From positions 10,238-74,237 of the forward strand of contig CAZARD010000008.1 in the NCBI GenBank assembly GCA_964487505.1: 64,000 bases of DNA. The letters run 5' to 3'. The number at the start of each line of letters is the position of its first letter. Positions within the stretch are counted from its first letter, which is position 1. The notes beneath the pieces are model-generated. The model saw only the letters and a list, made by a program, of their open reading frames with translations, had not been told where the DNA came from and made no database searches. This DNA is from JAFDVJ01 sp964487505 (lineage in GTDB: Bacteria; Acidobacteriota; Blastocatellia; Pyrinomonadales; Pyrinomonadaceae). Of the stretch, positions 17,317-26,288 are shown piece after piece. The translations under genes and the position numbers were made by a program.

Positions 17317-17901
17317 ATGGAAAATACGCGATTCGCTGAGAACTATCTGGAAGACTCGTTGAGTTCGTTCCGAAATTACAAGAAGCTTGCCGAGCGCGCG
17401 ATGGGACAGGTCACCGACGAGGAATTCTTCGCGCGGATCGATGAGGAATCAAACTCCATCGCGCATATCGTCAAGCATATCGCGGGCAACCAGCGATCGC
17501 GCTGGCGGGAATTCCTGACGACCGACGGGGAGAAGGCCGACCGCGATCGGGATACAGAATTCGAGATCATCGGAGACACGCGGACTTCGCTTATGGATTT
17601 CTGGGAATCGGGATGGTCGATGCTGTTCGCAGCTCTCGAGAGCCTGGATCCGGGCGATTTCAGCCGGACGGTGAAAATCCGCGGCGAACCGCACACGATC
17701 ATCGAGGCGGTCAATCGCCAACTCACGCATTACGCCTATCATATCGGCCAGATCACGTTTTTGGCGAAGCATTTTAGGGCATCGGAGTGGAAGACGCTGA
17801 GCGTGCCGAGAGGTAGGTCCGACGCATTCAACGAATACCTCGCCGAGCTTCAGAGACAGGGAATCGAAAAAGCGAACCGCTTCGACGTCTTTCCGAAATA
17901 G
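17317..17901 (+). CDS. DinB-superfamily (DUF1572-like) protein
   Basis: The protein has 194 residues with a four-helix bundle pattern. NSIAHIVKHIAGNQRSRWREFL supplies His in helix 2, and LTHYAYHIGQI supplies the pair of His typical of DinB/YfiT metal sites. Members bind a divalent metal and include thiol-dependent S-transferases, but most, including DUF1572, have no assigned reaction. ATG 17317 is preferred to the TTG six bases upstream. It follows ppk2 by 29 bases on the same strand. Confidence 0.88.
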   Translation: MENTRFAENYLEDSLSSFRNYKKLAERAMGQVTDEEFFARIDEESNSIAHIVKHIAGNQRSRWREFLTTDGEKADRDRDTEFEIIGDTRTSLMDFWESGWSMLFAALESLDPGDFSRTVKIRGEPHTIIEAVNRQLTHYAYHIGQITFLAKHFRASEWKTLSVPRGRSDAFNEYLAELQRQGIEKANRFDVFPK

Positions 17902-17972
17902 GATTCCGGGCCGCCGATTCGACAGCGTCTCAAATTCAGAATTCGAATTGTGTTAATCTGATTGCTGTCACT

Positions 17973-19136
17973 ATGAAGGGAATCTCCATCCTGGGTTCGA
18001 CAGGGTCAATCGGTTGTAACGCGCTAAGGGTTGTCGAGCATCTTTCGGATCGGTTCCGCGTCGTCGCACTCGGCGCCGGCGGGAACGTGTCCGAGCTTGC
18101 GGGTCAGATCGCCAGGTTTCGGCCCGGGTTGGTCGCTGTCCGTGATGAGAATGCCGCCATCGAATTGCGTTCGCTCCTCGGCGCCTATCGGCCCCAGATA
18201 GTCGTCGGCGAGGCCGGGCTCGTCGCCGTCGCGACGCATCCTGAAGCGGAAACCGTTGTTTCGGCGACCGTCGGAGCGGTTGGGTTCGTTCCGACGCTGC
18301 GCGCCATCGAGGCCGGGAAACGGATCGCGCTCGCAAACAAGGAAACGCTCGTAATGGCCGGCGAACTGATGACCGCCGCCGCCGCCCGATCCGGGGCCGA
18401 GATCCTGCCCGTCGATTCCGAGCACAATGCGATCCACCAATGCCTTCGGGGCGAACGCGCCGACGAGGTGAAAAGGCTCATCCTGACCGCGTCCGGCGGT
18501 CCGTTCCGCACCAGATCCGAGGCCGAGATCGCGAGCGCGACGGTCGAACAGGCGCTCGATCACCCTAACTGGAAGATGGGCGCGAAGATCACCATCGATT
18601 CGGCGACTCTGATGAACAAAGGCCTCGAAGTGATCGAAGCCAAATGGCTATTCGGTTTCGACGCCGATCGAATTTCGGTCATCGTTCATCCTCAGTCGGT
18701 CATTCATTCGATGGTCGAGATGGTCGATGGTTCGATCATCGCGCAGCTTGGCGTGACCGATATGAAGCACGCGATCCAATATGCGCTGACCTTCCCCGAT
18801 CGACTTGAGAACTGTCTTGAGCCGCTCGATCTCACGCGTGCGTCGCAACTCACTTTCGAGGAACCCGACATTGAGCGTTTTCCGTGCCTCGCACTCGCCT
18901 ACCGCGCGCTCTGCGTCGGCGGTACGATGCCGGCCGTGCTCAATGCCGTGAACGAGGTCGCGGTGTCCGAATTTCTGGCCGGCCGGATCGGCCTCAATGA
19001 CATACCCGCGATCATCGGGTCGGTGATGGACGACCATTCGCCCGAGCCTGCGTCCCGACTTGAGACGATCGTCTCCGCCGACTCCTGGGCGCGCGCTCAC
19101 GCCGCCGCGAAACTCCAACAGACTGCAACCGCTTGA
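17973..19136 (+). CDS. dxr: 1-deoxy-D-xylulose 5-phosphate reductoisomerase
   Basis: The protein has 387 residues. It converts DXP to 2-C-methyl-D-erythritol 4-phosphate with NADPH, the first committed step of the MEP isoprenoid pathway. The NADPH loop ILGSTGSIGCNALRV lies at the N-terminus. ALANKETLVMAGE and DSEHNAIHQCL carry the metal-binding Asp and Glu, SGGPFR is the flexible substrate loop and NWKMGAKITIDSATLMNKGLE the substrate-binding stretch. All are intact. It is followed on the same strand by rseP and ispG, another MEP gene. Confidence 0.97.
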   Translation: MKGISILGSTGSIGCNALRVVEHLSDRFRVVALGAGGNVSELAGQIARFRPGLVAVRDENAAIELRSLLGAYRPQIVVGEAGLVAVATHPEAETVVSATVGAVGFVPTLRAIEAGKRIALANKETLVMAGELMTAAAARSGAEILPVDSEHNAIHQCLRGERADEVKRLILTASGGPFRTRSEAEIASATVEQALDHPNWKMGAKITIDSATLMNKGLEVIEAKWLFGFDADRISVIVHPQSVIHSMVEMVDGSIIAQLGVTDMKHAIQYALTFPDRLENCLEPLDLTRASQLTFEEPDIERFPCLALAYRALCVGGTMPAVLNAVNEVAVSEFLAGRIGLNDIPAIIGSVMDDHSPEPASRLETIVSADSWARAHAAAKLQQTATA

Positions 19137-19185
19137 ATACCGTTTGCGTATCATTGCATCGGCGTTCTATTCTTAATGTTTGCAA

Positions 19186-19203
19186 CTTGAAAATAATTTC
19201 AAG
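19186..19203 (+). other. small AT-rich hairpin between dxr and rseP
   Basis: CTTGAAA and TTTCAAG (7 bp, loop ATAA) form a perfect stem. No U-tract follows, so it is at most a weak attenuator or RNA-end signal before rseP. Confidence 0.35.
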
Positions 19204-19243
19204 ATTCTAAATCGGTTTGAGATCAAGTAAGGGAATTTAACCA

Positions 19244-20608
19244 ATGCCGGATTTTCTGATAGTCGTTCTCGCGGTCATTTTCGTTCTCGGAATCGCGATC
19301 AACATACACGAGTTTGGACATTTCATCGTCGCCAAGATCTTTGGAATGCGCGTCGAAGCGTATTCGTTCTTCGGTCTCGGGCCGCGCATCTGGGGCTTCA
19401 AGATCGGGCATACGGACTACCGGATCTCGGCCATTCCGCTCGGCGCGTACGTCAAGCTCTACGGTGACGAAGCGACCGCATCGCTCGAGGGCGGTTCGTC
19501 GGACGGCGAAAAGGTTCCCGAGAACGAATTGTACGAACTTCGTCCGCGTTGGCAAAAGTTCTTTGTGATGCTCGGCGGGCCGTTTATGAACATCGTTCTT
19601 GCGCTCGCGATCCCGTTCGGCGCGGCGTTGATCTACGGCATCCCGGCGATGCCCGCCCCGGTGGTCGGCGTCGTCAAGGCGGGCGGCGCGGCGGAAAAAG
19701 CCGGGATCAAGCCCGGCGACCGTATCGTCAGTTTTGACGGGATCGAGAACCCGACCTTTGACCGCATCAGAAAGGACGCGGCGATCCTTGCCGACAAGCA
19801 GGTCGCGATCGTGATCGAACGCGATGCGAAACGCGTCCCGCTGACGATCGTTCCGTCGAGAGTGGTGCAGAACGGCAATGGGATCGGGGAACTCGATTTC
19901 GATCCGGACATCGGCGCCGAGCCGGTCGTGATCGAGCGCGTGGTCGACGATTTTCCGGCGGCGCAATCGGGCCTTCAGAAAGGCGATATGATCACCGCCG
20001 TGAACGGCAAGCTTGTCCGGAACCGTATGGATGTCCGCAACGCGATCGGTGAAGCGAAGGACCGGCCCGTCACGCTTTCGATCACGCGCGGCAACGAGCG
20101 AAAAGAGATCACGACGACGGCGCGTCAGGTCGGCGAGGGCGCGTGGCAGATCGGCATCGCGTTCGGGAATATGGTCGAAACGGCGCGCGATCCGGCGTCG
20201 CTCTCCGCGGCGGCCGGCTTTGCGGTAAATTCGAACCTCGATATCCTGCGACTGACCGGACGCGTGTTCGGGCAGCTGTTCGCAGGCGAAAGATCGGTCA
20301 AGGATGCGGGGCTTGCCGGTCCGGTCGGGATCGTCCAGATCATCGCGCAGGTCGTCCGCGAGGCCGGGATCGCCGGACTTTTCTCGATCCTTGCGGTCAT
20401 CAGCCTGAACCTCGGCGTATTCAATCTGCTGCCGATTCCGCTTCTCGACGGCGGCCAGATAATGGTCCTGGGCATCGAGAAGGTGATGTCCTGGTTCGGC
20501 AAGACGATGTCGATGGCGTTCCGCGAGAAGATACAGCTTGCCGGGCTCGCGATCATCGTGTTGTTGATGGTCTTTACGCTGTTTCTCGATATCTCGAGGT
20601 TCTTCTAG
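19244..20608 (+). CDS. rseP: RIP zinc metalloprotease RseP
   Basis: The protein has 454 residues and is a site-2 protease in the inner membrane. HEFGH (22-26) in the first transmembrane helix holds the zinc ligands and catalytic Glu; NLLPIPLLDGGQI near the C-terminus supplies the third ligand Asp. Two PDZ domains lie between (VVKAGGAAEKAGIKPGDRIV and DFPAAQSGLQKGDMITAVNG). It cuts anti-sigma factors within the membrane after a first periplasmic cut, and clears signal-peptide remnants. Placement between dxr and ispG is common in bacteria. A membrane-anchored partner of an ECF system is encoded at 33037 but no direct link is shown. Confidence 0.96.
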   Translation: MPDFLIVVLAVIFVLGIAINIHEFGHFIVAKIFGMRVEAYSFFGLGPRIWGFKIGHTDYRISAIPLGAYVKLYGDEATASLEGGSSDGEKVPENELYELRPRWQKFFVMLGGPFMNIVLALAIPFGAALIYGIPAMPAPVVGVVKAGGAAEKAGIKPGDRIVSFDGIENPTFDRIRKDAAILADKQVAIVIERDAKRVPLTIVPSRVVQNGNGIGELDFDPDIGAEPVVIERVVDDFPAAQSGLQKGDMITAVNGKLVRNRMDVRNAIGEAKDRPVTLSITRGNERKEITTTARQVGEGAWQIGIAFGNMVETARDPASLSAAAGFAVNSNLDILRLTGRVFGQLFAGERSVKDAGLAGPVGIVQIIAQVVREAGIAGLFSILAVISLNLGVFNLLPIPLLDGGQIMVLGIEKVMSWFGKTMSMAFREKIQLAGLAIIVLLMVFTLFLDISRFF

Positions 20609-20612
20609 GAAT

Positions 20613-21722
20613 ATGCGCAAATCGAGATCGGTACACGTTCGGGGGATTCAGATCGGCGGCGGCGCGCCGGTCTCGGTCCAGTCGATGACGAAGACCGACA
20701 CGACGGATGTCGCCGGAACGCTGAAGCAGATCGAAGAAATGAAGGCGGCCGGGTGCGAGATCGTCCGCATCGCGGTTCCTGACGATGATGCGGCGAAGGC
20801 CCTGGTAGATATCCGTAAGGGCACGGATATGCCGATCGTCGCCGACATCCATTTTCATTACAAGCTCGCGCTCAAGGCGCTCGACGCCGGCATCGACAAA
20901 CTCCGCATCAATCCCGGAAACATCGGCTCGATCGACCGCGTGCGCGAGGTCGTGCGCGCGACCGAGGCGCGGAAGATCCCGATCAGAATCGGCGTCAACG
21001 GCGGTTCGCTCGAGAAGGACCTGCTTCAGAAATACGGAACGGCGACGCCGGAAGCGATGGTCGAATCAGGGATGCGCCACGTGCGGATCCTTGAAGACCT
21101 GGGGTTTTCGGACATCGTCATCAGCCTTAAGGCGTCGGACGTCAACCGGATGGTCGCGGCGTACCGGCTGATGGCGGAAAAGGTCGATTATCCGCTGCAT
21201 CTCGGCGTCACCGAAGCCGGCACTCCGTTCGGCGGAACGATCAAATCGGCAATGGGCCTCGGGATTTTGCTGCACGACGGTATCGGCGATACGATCCGCG
21301 TGTCGCTCGCGGCCGAACCGCACGAGGAGGTCCGTGTCGGTTGGGAGATCTTGAAATCGCTCGAACTAAGGGAGCGCGGCGTGACGGTCGTCGCGTGCCC
21401 GACCTGCGGCCGGCTCGACGTCGATAATTTCGTCGAGATCGTGACCGAGGTCGAACGCCGGCTCGCGCATATCGAGGAACCGCTCCATCTTTCGATCATG
21501 GGATGCGCCGTCAACGGCCCCGGAGAGGCGCACGATTCACAACTCGGCATCACTTTTGGCCGTCAGGTCGGAATGATCTTCAAGAACGGCGTCCCGATGC
21601 GAAAGGTCGCCGGAGTCGACATTGTCGAGGAATTCATCAAAGAGGTCGAACTGCTGCGTTCCGAAGGCCCGAACGTCCCGTCCCTGAACCGAAAGGTCGT
21701 CAACGAGATCATCGGCGAGTAA
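20613..21722 (+). CDS. ispG: 4-hydroxy-3-methylbut-2-enyl diphosphate synthase (flavodoxin/ferredoxin)
   Basis: The protein has 369 residues. It reduces MEcPP to HMBPP in the MEP pathway using a [4Fe-4S] cluster. The cluster Cys are in VACPTCGRLD (two) and IMGCAVNGPGEA (one). The barrel domain begins with VHVRGIQIGGGAPVSVQSMT, typical of GcpE, and the compact length is the bacterial form without the plant insert. It starts four bases after rseP, so the two are surely co-transcribed. A heptamer array starts seven bases after its stop. Confidence 0.97.
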   Translation: MRKSRSVHVRGIQIGGGAPVSVQSMTKTDTTDVAGTLKQIEEMKAAGCEIVRIAVPDDDAAKALVDIRKGTDMPIVADIHFHYKLALKALDAGIDKLRINPGNIGSIDRVREVVRATEARKIPIRIGVNGGSLEKDLLQKYGTATPEAMVESGMRHVRILEDLGFSDIVISLKASDVNRMVAAYRLMAEKVDYPLHLGVTEAGTPFGGTIKSAMGLGILLHDGIGDTIRVSLAAEPHEEVRVGWEILKSLELRERGVTVVACPTCGRLDVDNFVEIVTEVERRLAHIEEPLHLSIMGCAVNGPGEAHDSQLGITFGRQVGMIFKNGVPMRKVAGVDIVEEFIKEVELLRSEGPNVPSLNRKVVNEIIGE

Positions 21723-21728
21723 AGCGGT

Positions 21729-21906
21729 AGTGCAGAGTGCAAAGTGCAGAGTGCAAAGTGCAGAGTGCAAAGTGCATAGTTCGGACGATTAGTTAGAACC
21801 TCTTGTTTGGGATTTGCATTTCGTCCGCAAGCAACATGCTCGGATTTGCACTTTGCACTTTGCACTTTGCACTCTGCACTTTGCACTGCGCTATGCATTT
21901 CGCACT
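21729..21906. repeat. inverted pair of TGCA-type heptamer arrays between convergent genes
   Basis: Seven units of AGTGCAN (21729-21777) are followed after ~68 bases by six units of NTGCACT (21846-21887) and degenerate copies to 21906. The two arrays are reverse complements, so RNA from either strand could fold into a stem of roughly 40 bp. The element lies exactly between the convergent ispG and DUF2752 genes and may act as a two-way transcript end. A second copy of the design is at 26289-26407. Confidence 0.8.
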
Positions 21907-21909
21907 GCT

Positions 21910-22341
21910 CTACGGGTACAAAAACCTGAACGGTTCGAAGGGTAGATTTCTGATCACCATAAAGAGCAGGGCGACGGCCAAAATCAGGTATCCGAACCAG
22001 GAAGGGAAGCGTTCGAGGTTCAAGCCACGGCCGCGGACGGCGGTCAGGATCAGCGAAACGTAAAGGATGATCAGCAGGATCGCGTAGATCGGGATCATCG
22101 CGTTGTAGTCGAGCGCCCTGACGAAATCGCCGTGGAAGAGCGCGTGAAAGCCCCGTGTAAGTCCGCAGCCCGGACACGCGATGCCGGTGAGGTTCAGCAA
22201 CGGACAGATCGGGAAAAAGTTCGAGTGTTCCGGGTCGAAACCGATGACGAGGACGGTCCCGAACGTCATCCCGGCGGCGAAAATGCCGGAAAATACGCGT
22301 TCAAATGCGGAAGAAGGTTTTTTGCGAACGGCGGCTTCCAT
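21910..22341 (-). CDS. DUF2752 membrane protein
   Basis: The protein has 143 residues with three predicted membrane helices. The DUF2752 signature is ICPLLNLTGIACPGCGLTRG: paired Cys in CP-x(6-8)-CPGCGxTR, followed by a helix with FHALFHGDFVRALDYN. The Cys cluster faces the membrane surface; function is unknown in the family. It is the last gene of the minus-strand miaA-hfq-tmk-holB operon, three bases after the TonB-like gene. Confidence 0.92.
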   Translation of the reverse strand: MEAAVRKKPSSAFERVFSGIFAAGMTFGTVLVIGFDPEHSNFFPICPLLNLTGIACPGCGLTRGFHALFHGDFVRALDYNAMIPIYAILLIILYVSLILTAVRGRGLNLERFPSWFGYLILAVALLFMVIRNLPFEPFRFLYP

Positions 22342-22344
22342 AGC

Positions 22345-23277
22345 TTATCTGATGTCGAAGATCCGCAATTCCCGGAGAAGATCGTCTAAGTCTTGAAAAT
22401 AACTGTCGTACTTCTTGCCGCGGACACGGAAATAGAATTCCCGAAGCCTTCCGAATGTCTCCGGAGGCAACAACTTCGGCGGTCGATCGACGAACGGCTC
22501 GAGCAAATCCGCGATCGTCCCCCTGTTCCCCGGATAGTCGGCGACGGAGAGCGTCACGAACGCTTCGCCAAGCCGGAAAAGCTCCATCGCGTCGGGATCG
22601 GATTCCAGCCTCTCCCGAAGCAGTTGCCGCAATTCAAGCGTCAATCCGCCGGCATCACGCGCGAATTTCGGAACATCGTCCACGCGGAGCTCGGCCGACA
22701 TCTTTTGGTCGCGCTTTTCAAAGACGACCATCAGCGCAGGAACGCGGCGAAACGCCGACTGCGCCTCGATAAGGAGGGCGGCGATCTCGTTCTCGCGGAC
22801 CCAATCTTCCGCAAATGCCTTGCGCATTACTGCCGGACGCATCCGTGAAACCGCGTAAAGATCGAAACTGACCGTGAACCAGTTCGGTTTTTTGACTCTG
22901 AACTCGTACTGAAGGAATCCAGGAACCTCGGCGCCCGGCGGAAGAAATCGTGAATTTGTCGCGGCATACTCGCACGTTTCATACAGCGGCGGCGGGCCGC
23001 TCACGGCTTTTGCCGACGAAACTGTCCCGTCCGGCGCAATGACAATGTCGACGCGAACCAAGCCCTCGACAGCGGCATCGCGAGCTTCTTCGACGAATTC
23101 CGGCCGACGAAGAACGATCGCCCGGGCCGGGACTATCCTTCCTTTGACCTCGCCGACGACGAAAAACGGCGAATAATCCGGGCCGAGGAGGTCGGGAACG
23201 AACTGCGGCTGAGGCTTGATGCTCGGTTGAGCGGCGACGGCAACTGCGAGGAACGCGATCAACGTGACTATCTTCAT
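22345..23277 (-). CDS. secreted TonB C-terminal-like domain protein
   Basis: The protein has 310 residues with a short signal peptide (MKIVTLIAFLAVAVAAQ). Residues ~60-125 look like a TonB C-terminal fold (AAVEGLVRVDIVIAPDGTVSS, then a 'P.Y..C..AA....F.PP' tail), as in energy-transducer-like periplasmic proteins of this group. The C-terminal ~180 residues are helical and unrecognised. ATG overlaps the holB stop by four bases (ATGA), so translation is coupled to it. Without a TonB membrane anchor it is unlikely to be a real TonB. Confidence 0.75.
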   Translation of the reverse strand: MKIVTLIAFLAVAVAAQPSIKPQPQFVPDLLGPDYSPFFVVGEVKGRIVPARAIVLRRPEFVEEARDAAVEGLVRVDIVIAPDGTVSSAKAVSGPPPLYETCEYAATNSRFLPPGAEVPGFLQYEFRVKKPNWFTVSFDLYAVSRMRPAVMRKAFAEDWVRENEIAALLIEAQSAFRRVPALMVVFEKRDQKMSAELRVDDVPKFARDAGGLTLELRQLLRERLESDPDAMELFRLGEAFVTLSVADYPGNRGTIADLLEPFVDRPPKLLPPETFGRLREFYFRVRGKKYDSYFQDLDDLLRELRIFDIR

Positions 23278-24323
23278 CTTGCCCCCAACCCGACAGTCAT
23301 TCCCAGATAGAGCGCGTCCGCGCTGATCTTTCGGTTCAGGTTCAGCACCTGGCGCTCGCGCAACAGATCGATCTCGCCGATCCAGGCCGCCAGCCGGGGC
23401 GCGTCGATTTTGTCGGCAAGTCCCGCAAGCTTCGGCCGAATATCGGAATTGACCGGGTCGCCGCCGAGACGGATCGTCCAGGCATCTCTGACGAGGGCCT
23501 GAAGAAGATCGAGCCGGTCGTTGAACTCGTCCTTGAATTTCGCGTCGCTAAGGGTTTCCGCCGCATTCAGAAGCCCGACAAGATCGGGCCGGCCTCGGCC
23601 GACGACGCTTTCGATGACGAACATCATCGCGTCGCGCTGCTCACGGAACTTCGCGAGATCGAACGACAACGCCCGTCCGACACTCCCGTTTGCGAGTTTC
23701 GCGATCAATCCGGCGTCGGCCGGCGCCAGACTTCGCTCGCGCGCGATGAAATCGGCGACCTCACCCGACGGGACGGGAGCGAACCGGAGCGTCTGGCACC
23801 GTGAACGGATCGTCTGCAGCAGCGAATCGGGCCGCGAGGTAACGAGAATTATGTAAGACGTCGCGGGAGGTTCCTCGAGCGTCTTGAGCAACGCGTTCGA
23901 GGCTGCGGCGTTCATCTTGTCGGCGTGATCGATAATGAAGAACCGCGCTTCGGCTTCATACGGCCGGTAGTTCGCCTCGCGTTCGAGGTCGCGCACCGAT
24001 TCGACGAGAACGCTGTTCTTGTAAGGGACTGCGATTCCGACGTCCGTGTGCTCGCTGAGAAAGATCCTCTCCCATTCCTTCTTTTTCGAGTCCGGGCCGG
24101 GAAATTCGATCCGGTCGCATCGGATACAGGACGAACACTCGCCGCAGCCTTCACCGTGGATCCGGCGTGCGCAGACGAACGCGCGCGCCAGTTCGAAGGC
24201 AAATTGGCGCTTGCCGACGCCTTCCGGGCCGGCAAGAAGCAACGACCGCGGGACGCGACCGTTCGCGATCATCCGCCGAAGGATGGTCTTTATCTCATCG
24301 TTGCCGAGAATCCGTGAAAACAT
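23274..24323 (-). CDS. holB: DNA polymerase III subunit delta prime
   Basis: This 349-residue AAA+ clamp-loader subunit has a Walker A-like loop LLAGPEGVGKRQF (29-41) and the Cys set CGECSSCIRC of the zinc module. IIDHADKMNAAASNALLKTLEEPP is the delta'/tau signature. IRSRCQTLRF carries the SRC arginine that completes the ATPase site of a neighbouring subunit. The C-terminal third is the collar domain. It helps load the sliding clamp during replication. It lies 24 bases after tmk, an arrangement common in bacteria. Confidence 0.93.
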   Translation of the reverse strand: MFSRILGNDEIKTILRRMIANGRVPRSLLLAGPEGVGKRQFAFELARAFVCARRIHGEGCGECSSCIRCDRIEFPGPDSKKKEWERIFLSEHTDVGIAVPYKNSVLVESVRDLEREANYRPYEAEARFFIIDHADKMNAAASNALLKTLEEPPATSYIILVTSRPDSLLQTIRSRCQTLRFAPVPSGEVADFIARERSLAPADAGLIAKLANGSVGRALSFDLAKFREQRDAMMFVIESVVGRGRPDLVGLLNAAETLSDAKFKDEFNDRLDLLQALVRDAWTIRLGGDPVNSDIRPKLAGLADKIDAPRLAAWIGEIDLLRERQVLNLNRKISADALYLGMTVGLGAR

Positions 24324-24347
24324 CGTTGAAATCCGCGGCCCGCACTT

Positions 24348-24977
24348 TCATTTCAGAAACCGGGCGATCACTTCCGTCACCTTCTGATGAACCTCGTCGA
24401 TCGATCCCGACGCGTCGATGACCTTGAACCGTTTCGGTTCGCGCTCGGCGATCTTCAAATAGGCGGCCCTGACGCGCGAGTAGAACTCCGAATCCTCCCG
24501 GTCCATTCGGTTTCGTTTCGTTTCCTCGTCGGTCCTGGAAGTTGTCCGCACGATCGCCTTCTCGATCGGAACGTCGAAATACATCGTCAGGTCGGGCTTG
24601 AGGCCGTCGGTCGCAAGCCTGATGATCTGGGTGACGATCTTCTGGTCAAATCCGCGACCTGCGCCCTGATATGCGACCGTCGCGTCGGCATATCGGTCAG
24701 AGATCACGATCTTGCCCGTCTCGAGCGCCGGTTTGATCAGGAAGTTCACGTGTTGGGCGCGGTCGGCCGCGAACAAAAGGAGCTCCGCCATCGGGTGCAC
24801 GGTTTCTTCGGTTTCGAGAAACGCTTCGCGGAGGCGCCGTCCGAGCGGAGTTCCGCCGGGCTGAAGCGTCGTCAGCACATCGAAACCGCGCATCCGCAGA
24901 TCGCCCGCGAGCAGTCTCAGCTGCGTCGATTTGCCGCTGCCGTCGATGCCTTCGAAAGTAATGAATTTTCCGCGCAA
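24348..24977 (-). CDS. tmk: thymidylate kinase
   Basis: This 209-residue P-loop kinase turns dTMP into dTDP. The nucleotide loop FEGIDGSGKSTQ (8-19) is intact. ISDRYADATVAYQGAGRG is the DRY motif, and the lid region with TSRTDEETKRNR follows. Length and order are canonical. It starts two bases after the hfq stop and is part of the miaA-hfq-tmk-holB operon. Confidence 0.96.
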   Translation of the reverse strand: MRGKFITFEGIDGSGKSTQLRLLAGDLRMRGFDVLTTLQPGGTPLGRRLREAFLETEETVHPMAELLLFAADRAQHVNFLIKPALETGKIVISDRYADATVAYQGAGRGFDQKIVTQIIRLATDGLKPDLTMYFDVPIEKAIVRTTSRTDEETKRNRMDREDSEFYSRVRAAYLKIAEREPKRFKVIDASGSIDEVHQKVTEVIARFLK

Positions 24978-24979
24978 AA

Positions 24980-25207
24980 CTATTCGGAATCGGGCCGACG
25001 ACGTTCCGGCGAGATCGTTGAGATCGCGTGTTTGAAGATCAGAAATTCCTGTCCACCGGCATCCAGCAGAACCGAGAACTTGTCGAAACTCTTGATCCGT
25101 CCGGCAAGTGTGGCACCGCTCAGAAGGTGGATCTGAACCGGAACCTTGTCACGCCGCGCCGAGTTCAAAAAAGCATCCTGAATGTTCTGCGCCGTTGATC
25201 TTTCCAT
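24980..25207 (-). CDS. hfq: RNA chaperone Hfq
   Basis: The protein has 75 residues from ATG 25207. The Sm1 motif is NIQDAFLNSARRDKVPVQIHLLSG; the Sm2 motif ends in FLIFKHAISTI, with FKH replacing the usual YKH of the RNA-binding pore. The hexamer helps small RNAs pair with mRNAs. The tail after the Sm core is very short (SPERRRPDSE) and lacks the long disordered end of enterobacterial Hfq. Position right after miaA is the classic bacterial arrangement, which supports the call. Confidence 0.93.
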   Translation of the reverse strand: MERSTAQNIQDAFLNSARRDKVPVQIHLLSGATLAGRIKSFDKFSVLLDAGGQEFLIFKHAISTISPERRRPDSE

Positions 25208-25295
25208 AAGATTGGTCTTCAGCCGAATTGGTATAAGACGAACAGTTTGGATTATAGCAGATTTGACCTTCCTGACAAGCAATTTTCGACGGCGG

Positions 25296-26225
25296 TCATT
25301 TCGCCAAGTCTAACAATTGCCGAATGATGCGCGGATCATCGCCAAAACCCTCAAGCCATTTCGCCCCGGGTTCCTTGCGGAACCACGTGAGTTGCCGCTT
25401 GGCGTAGTTCCGGACGTCCTGTTGAGTCTTCTCGATGGCGCTCCGCAGATCGCGCTCGCCGCGCAGATACTCGCAGACGCGGCGATATCCGTGAGCGCCG
25501 AGTGCATTAGTCCCGTCCGGAATCCCGTTTGCGCGCAGCCTTGCCACCTCGTCGACGAGGCCGCGTTCGAAATGGAGGACGGCGCGCGCGTTGATCCGCG
25601 CGTAAAGTTCTTCGCGCGGCGGGTTGAGGACGAAGGTCTCGATCCGCGCGGCGAACTCCGGAGGGTCAACACGATTCGGCTGAGCCTCAGAGATCCGCTG
25701 CCCGGTCTGGTAGAGGACCTCAAGCGCGCGCATCACGCGCACGTAATCGCGCGGAAAAAGCCGTTCGGCCGTGACCGGATCGACGTCGGCGAGCATCGCG
25801 TGCAGATATTCCGCGCCTTCTTGATCTTTCAAGGCGCGGAGACGTTCCCGCACCGCGGGATCGGTCTTCGGGCTCTCGAACAACGGCTGGCGAAGGGTGC
25901 GCAGATAGAAGCCGGTTCCGCCGACGAGGACCGGCACATTGCCGCGCGACTCGATCTCGACGATCTTCTCGCCTGCGTCCCGCGCCCAATCGGCCGCGGT
26001 GTAGTTGACAGTCGGCGGAACGTAATCGATCAGATGATGCGGCACTCCGCGCTTTTCCTCATCGGAAGGCTTGGCGGTCGCTATCTCGATCTCCTGATAG
26101 ATCTGGACCGAATCGCAGTTGATCACCTCGCCGTTGCCGAGAGCGAGCGCGAGTTCGACGCCCAAGGCAGTCTTGCCCGACGCCGTCGGCCCGACGATCG
26201 AAAAGATTCTCGGCGAACGATCCAC
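25296..26225 (-). CDS. miaA: tRNA dimethylallyltransferase
   Basis: This 309-residue protein adds a dimethylallyl group to A37 of tRNAs that read UNN codons. The P-loop IVGPTASGKTALGVELA begins at residue 10. NCDSVQIYQEIEIATAKPS is the DSxQ substrate-binding motif. PVLVGGTGFYLRTL and YRRVCEYLRGE are family signatures. Its prenyl donor, DMAPP, comes from the MEP pathway, two of whose genes are encoded nearby. It is the first gene of the minus-strand operon, 88 bases before hfq. Confidence 0.96.
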   Translation of the reverse strand: MDRSPRIFSIVGPTASGKTALGVELALALGNGEVINCDSVQIYQEIEIATAKPSDEEKRGVPHHLIDYVPPTVNYTAADWARDAGEKIVEIESRGNVPVLVGGTGFYLRTLRQPLFESPKTDPAVRERLRALKDQEGAEYLHAMLADVDPVTAERLFPRDYVRVMRALEVLYQTGQRISEAQPNRVDPPEFAARIETFVLNPPREELYARINARAVLHFERGLVDEVARLRANGIPDGTNALGAHGYRRVCEYLRGERDLRSAIEKTQQDVRNYAKRQLTWFRKEPGAKWLEGFGDDPRIIRQLLDLAK

Positions 26226-26288
26226 CGTTCAATTCTGCGACATCAACCGGAGAGAGCGCAAAGCGCGAAGCAGTGCGGAGCGTGAAGT

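Noticed and set aside
19223..20620. 465-codon minus-strand frame opposite rseP
   Set aside because: Shadow of rseP; the translation is mostly Asp, Arg and His with no hydrophobic segments or known domain.
21729..21906. CRISPR array
   Set aside because: Units are 7 bases with no spacers; no cas genes are present.
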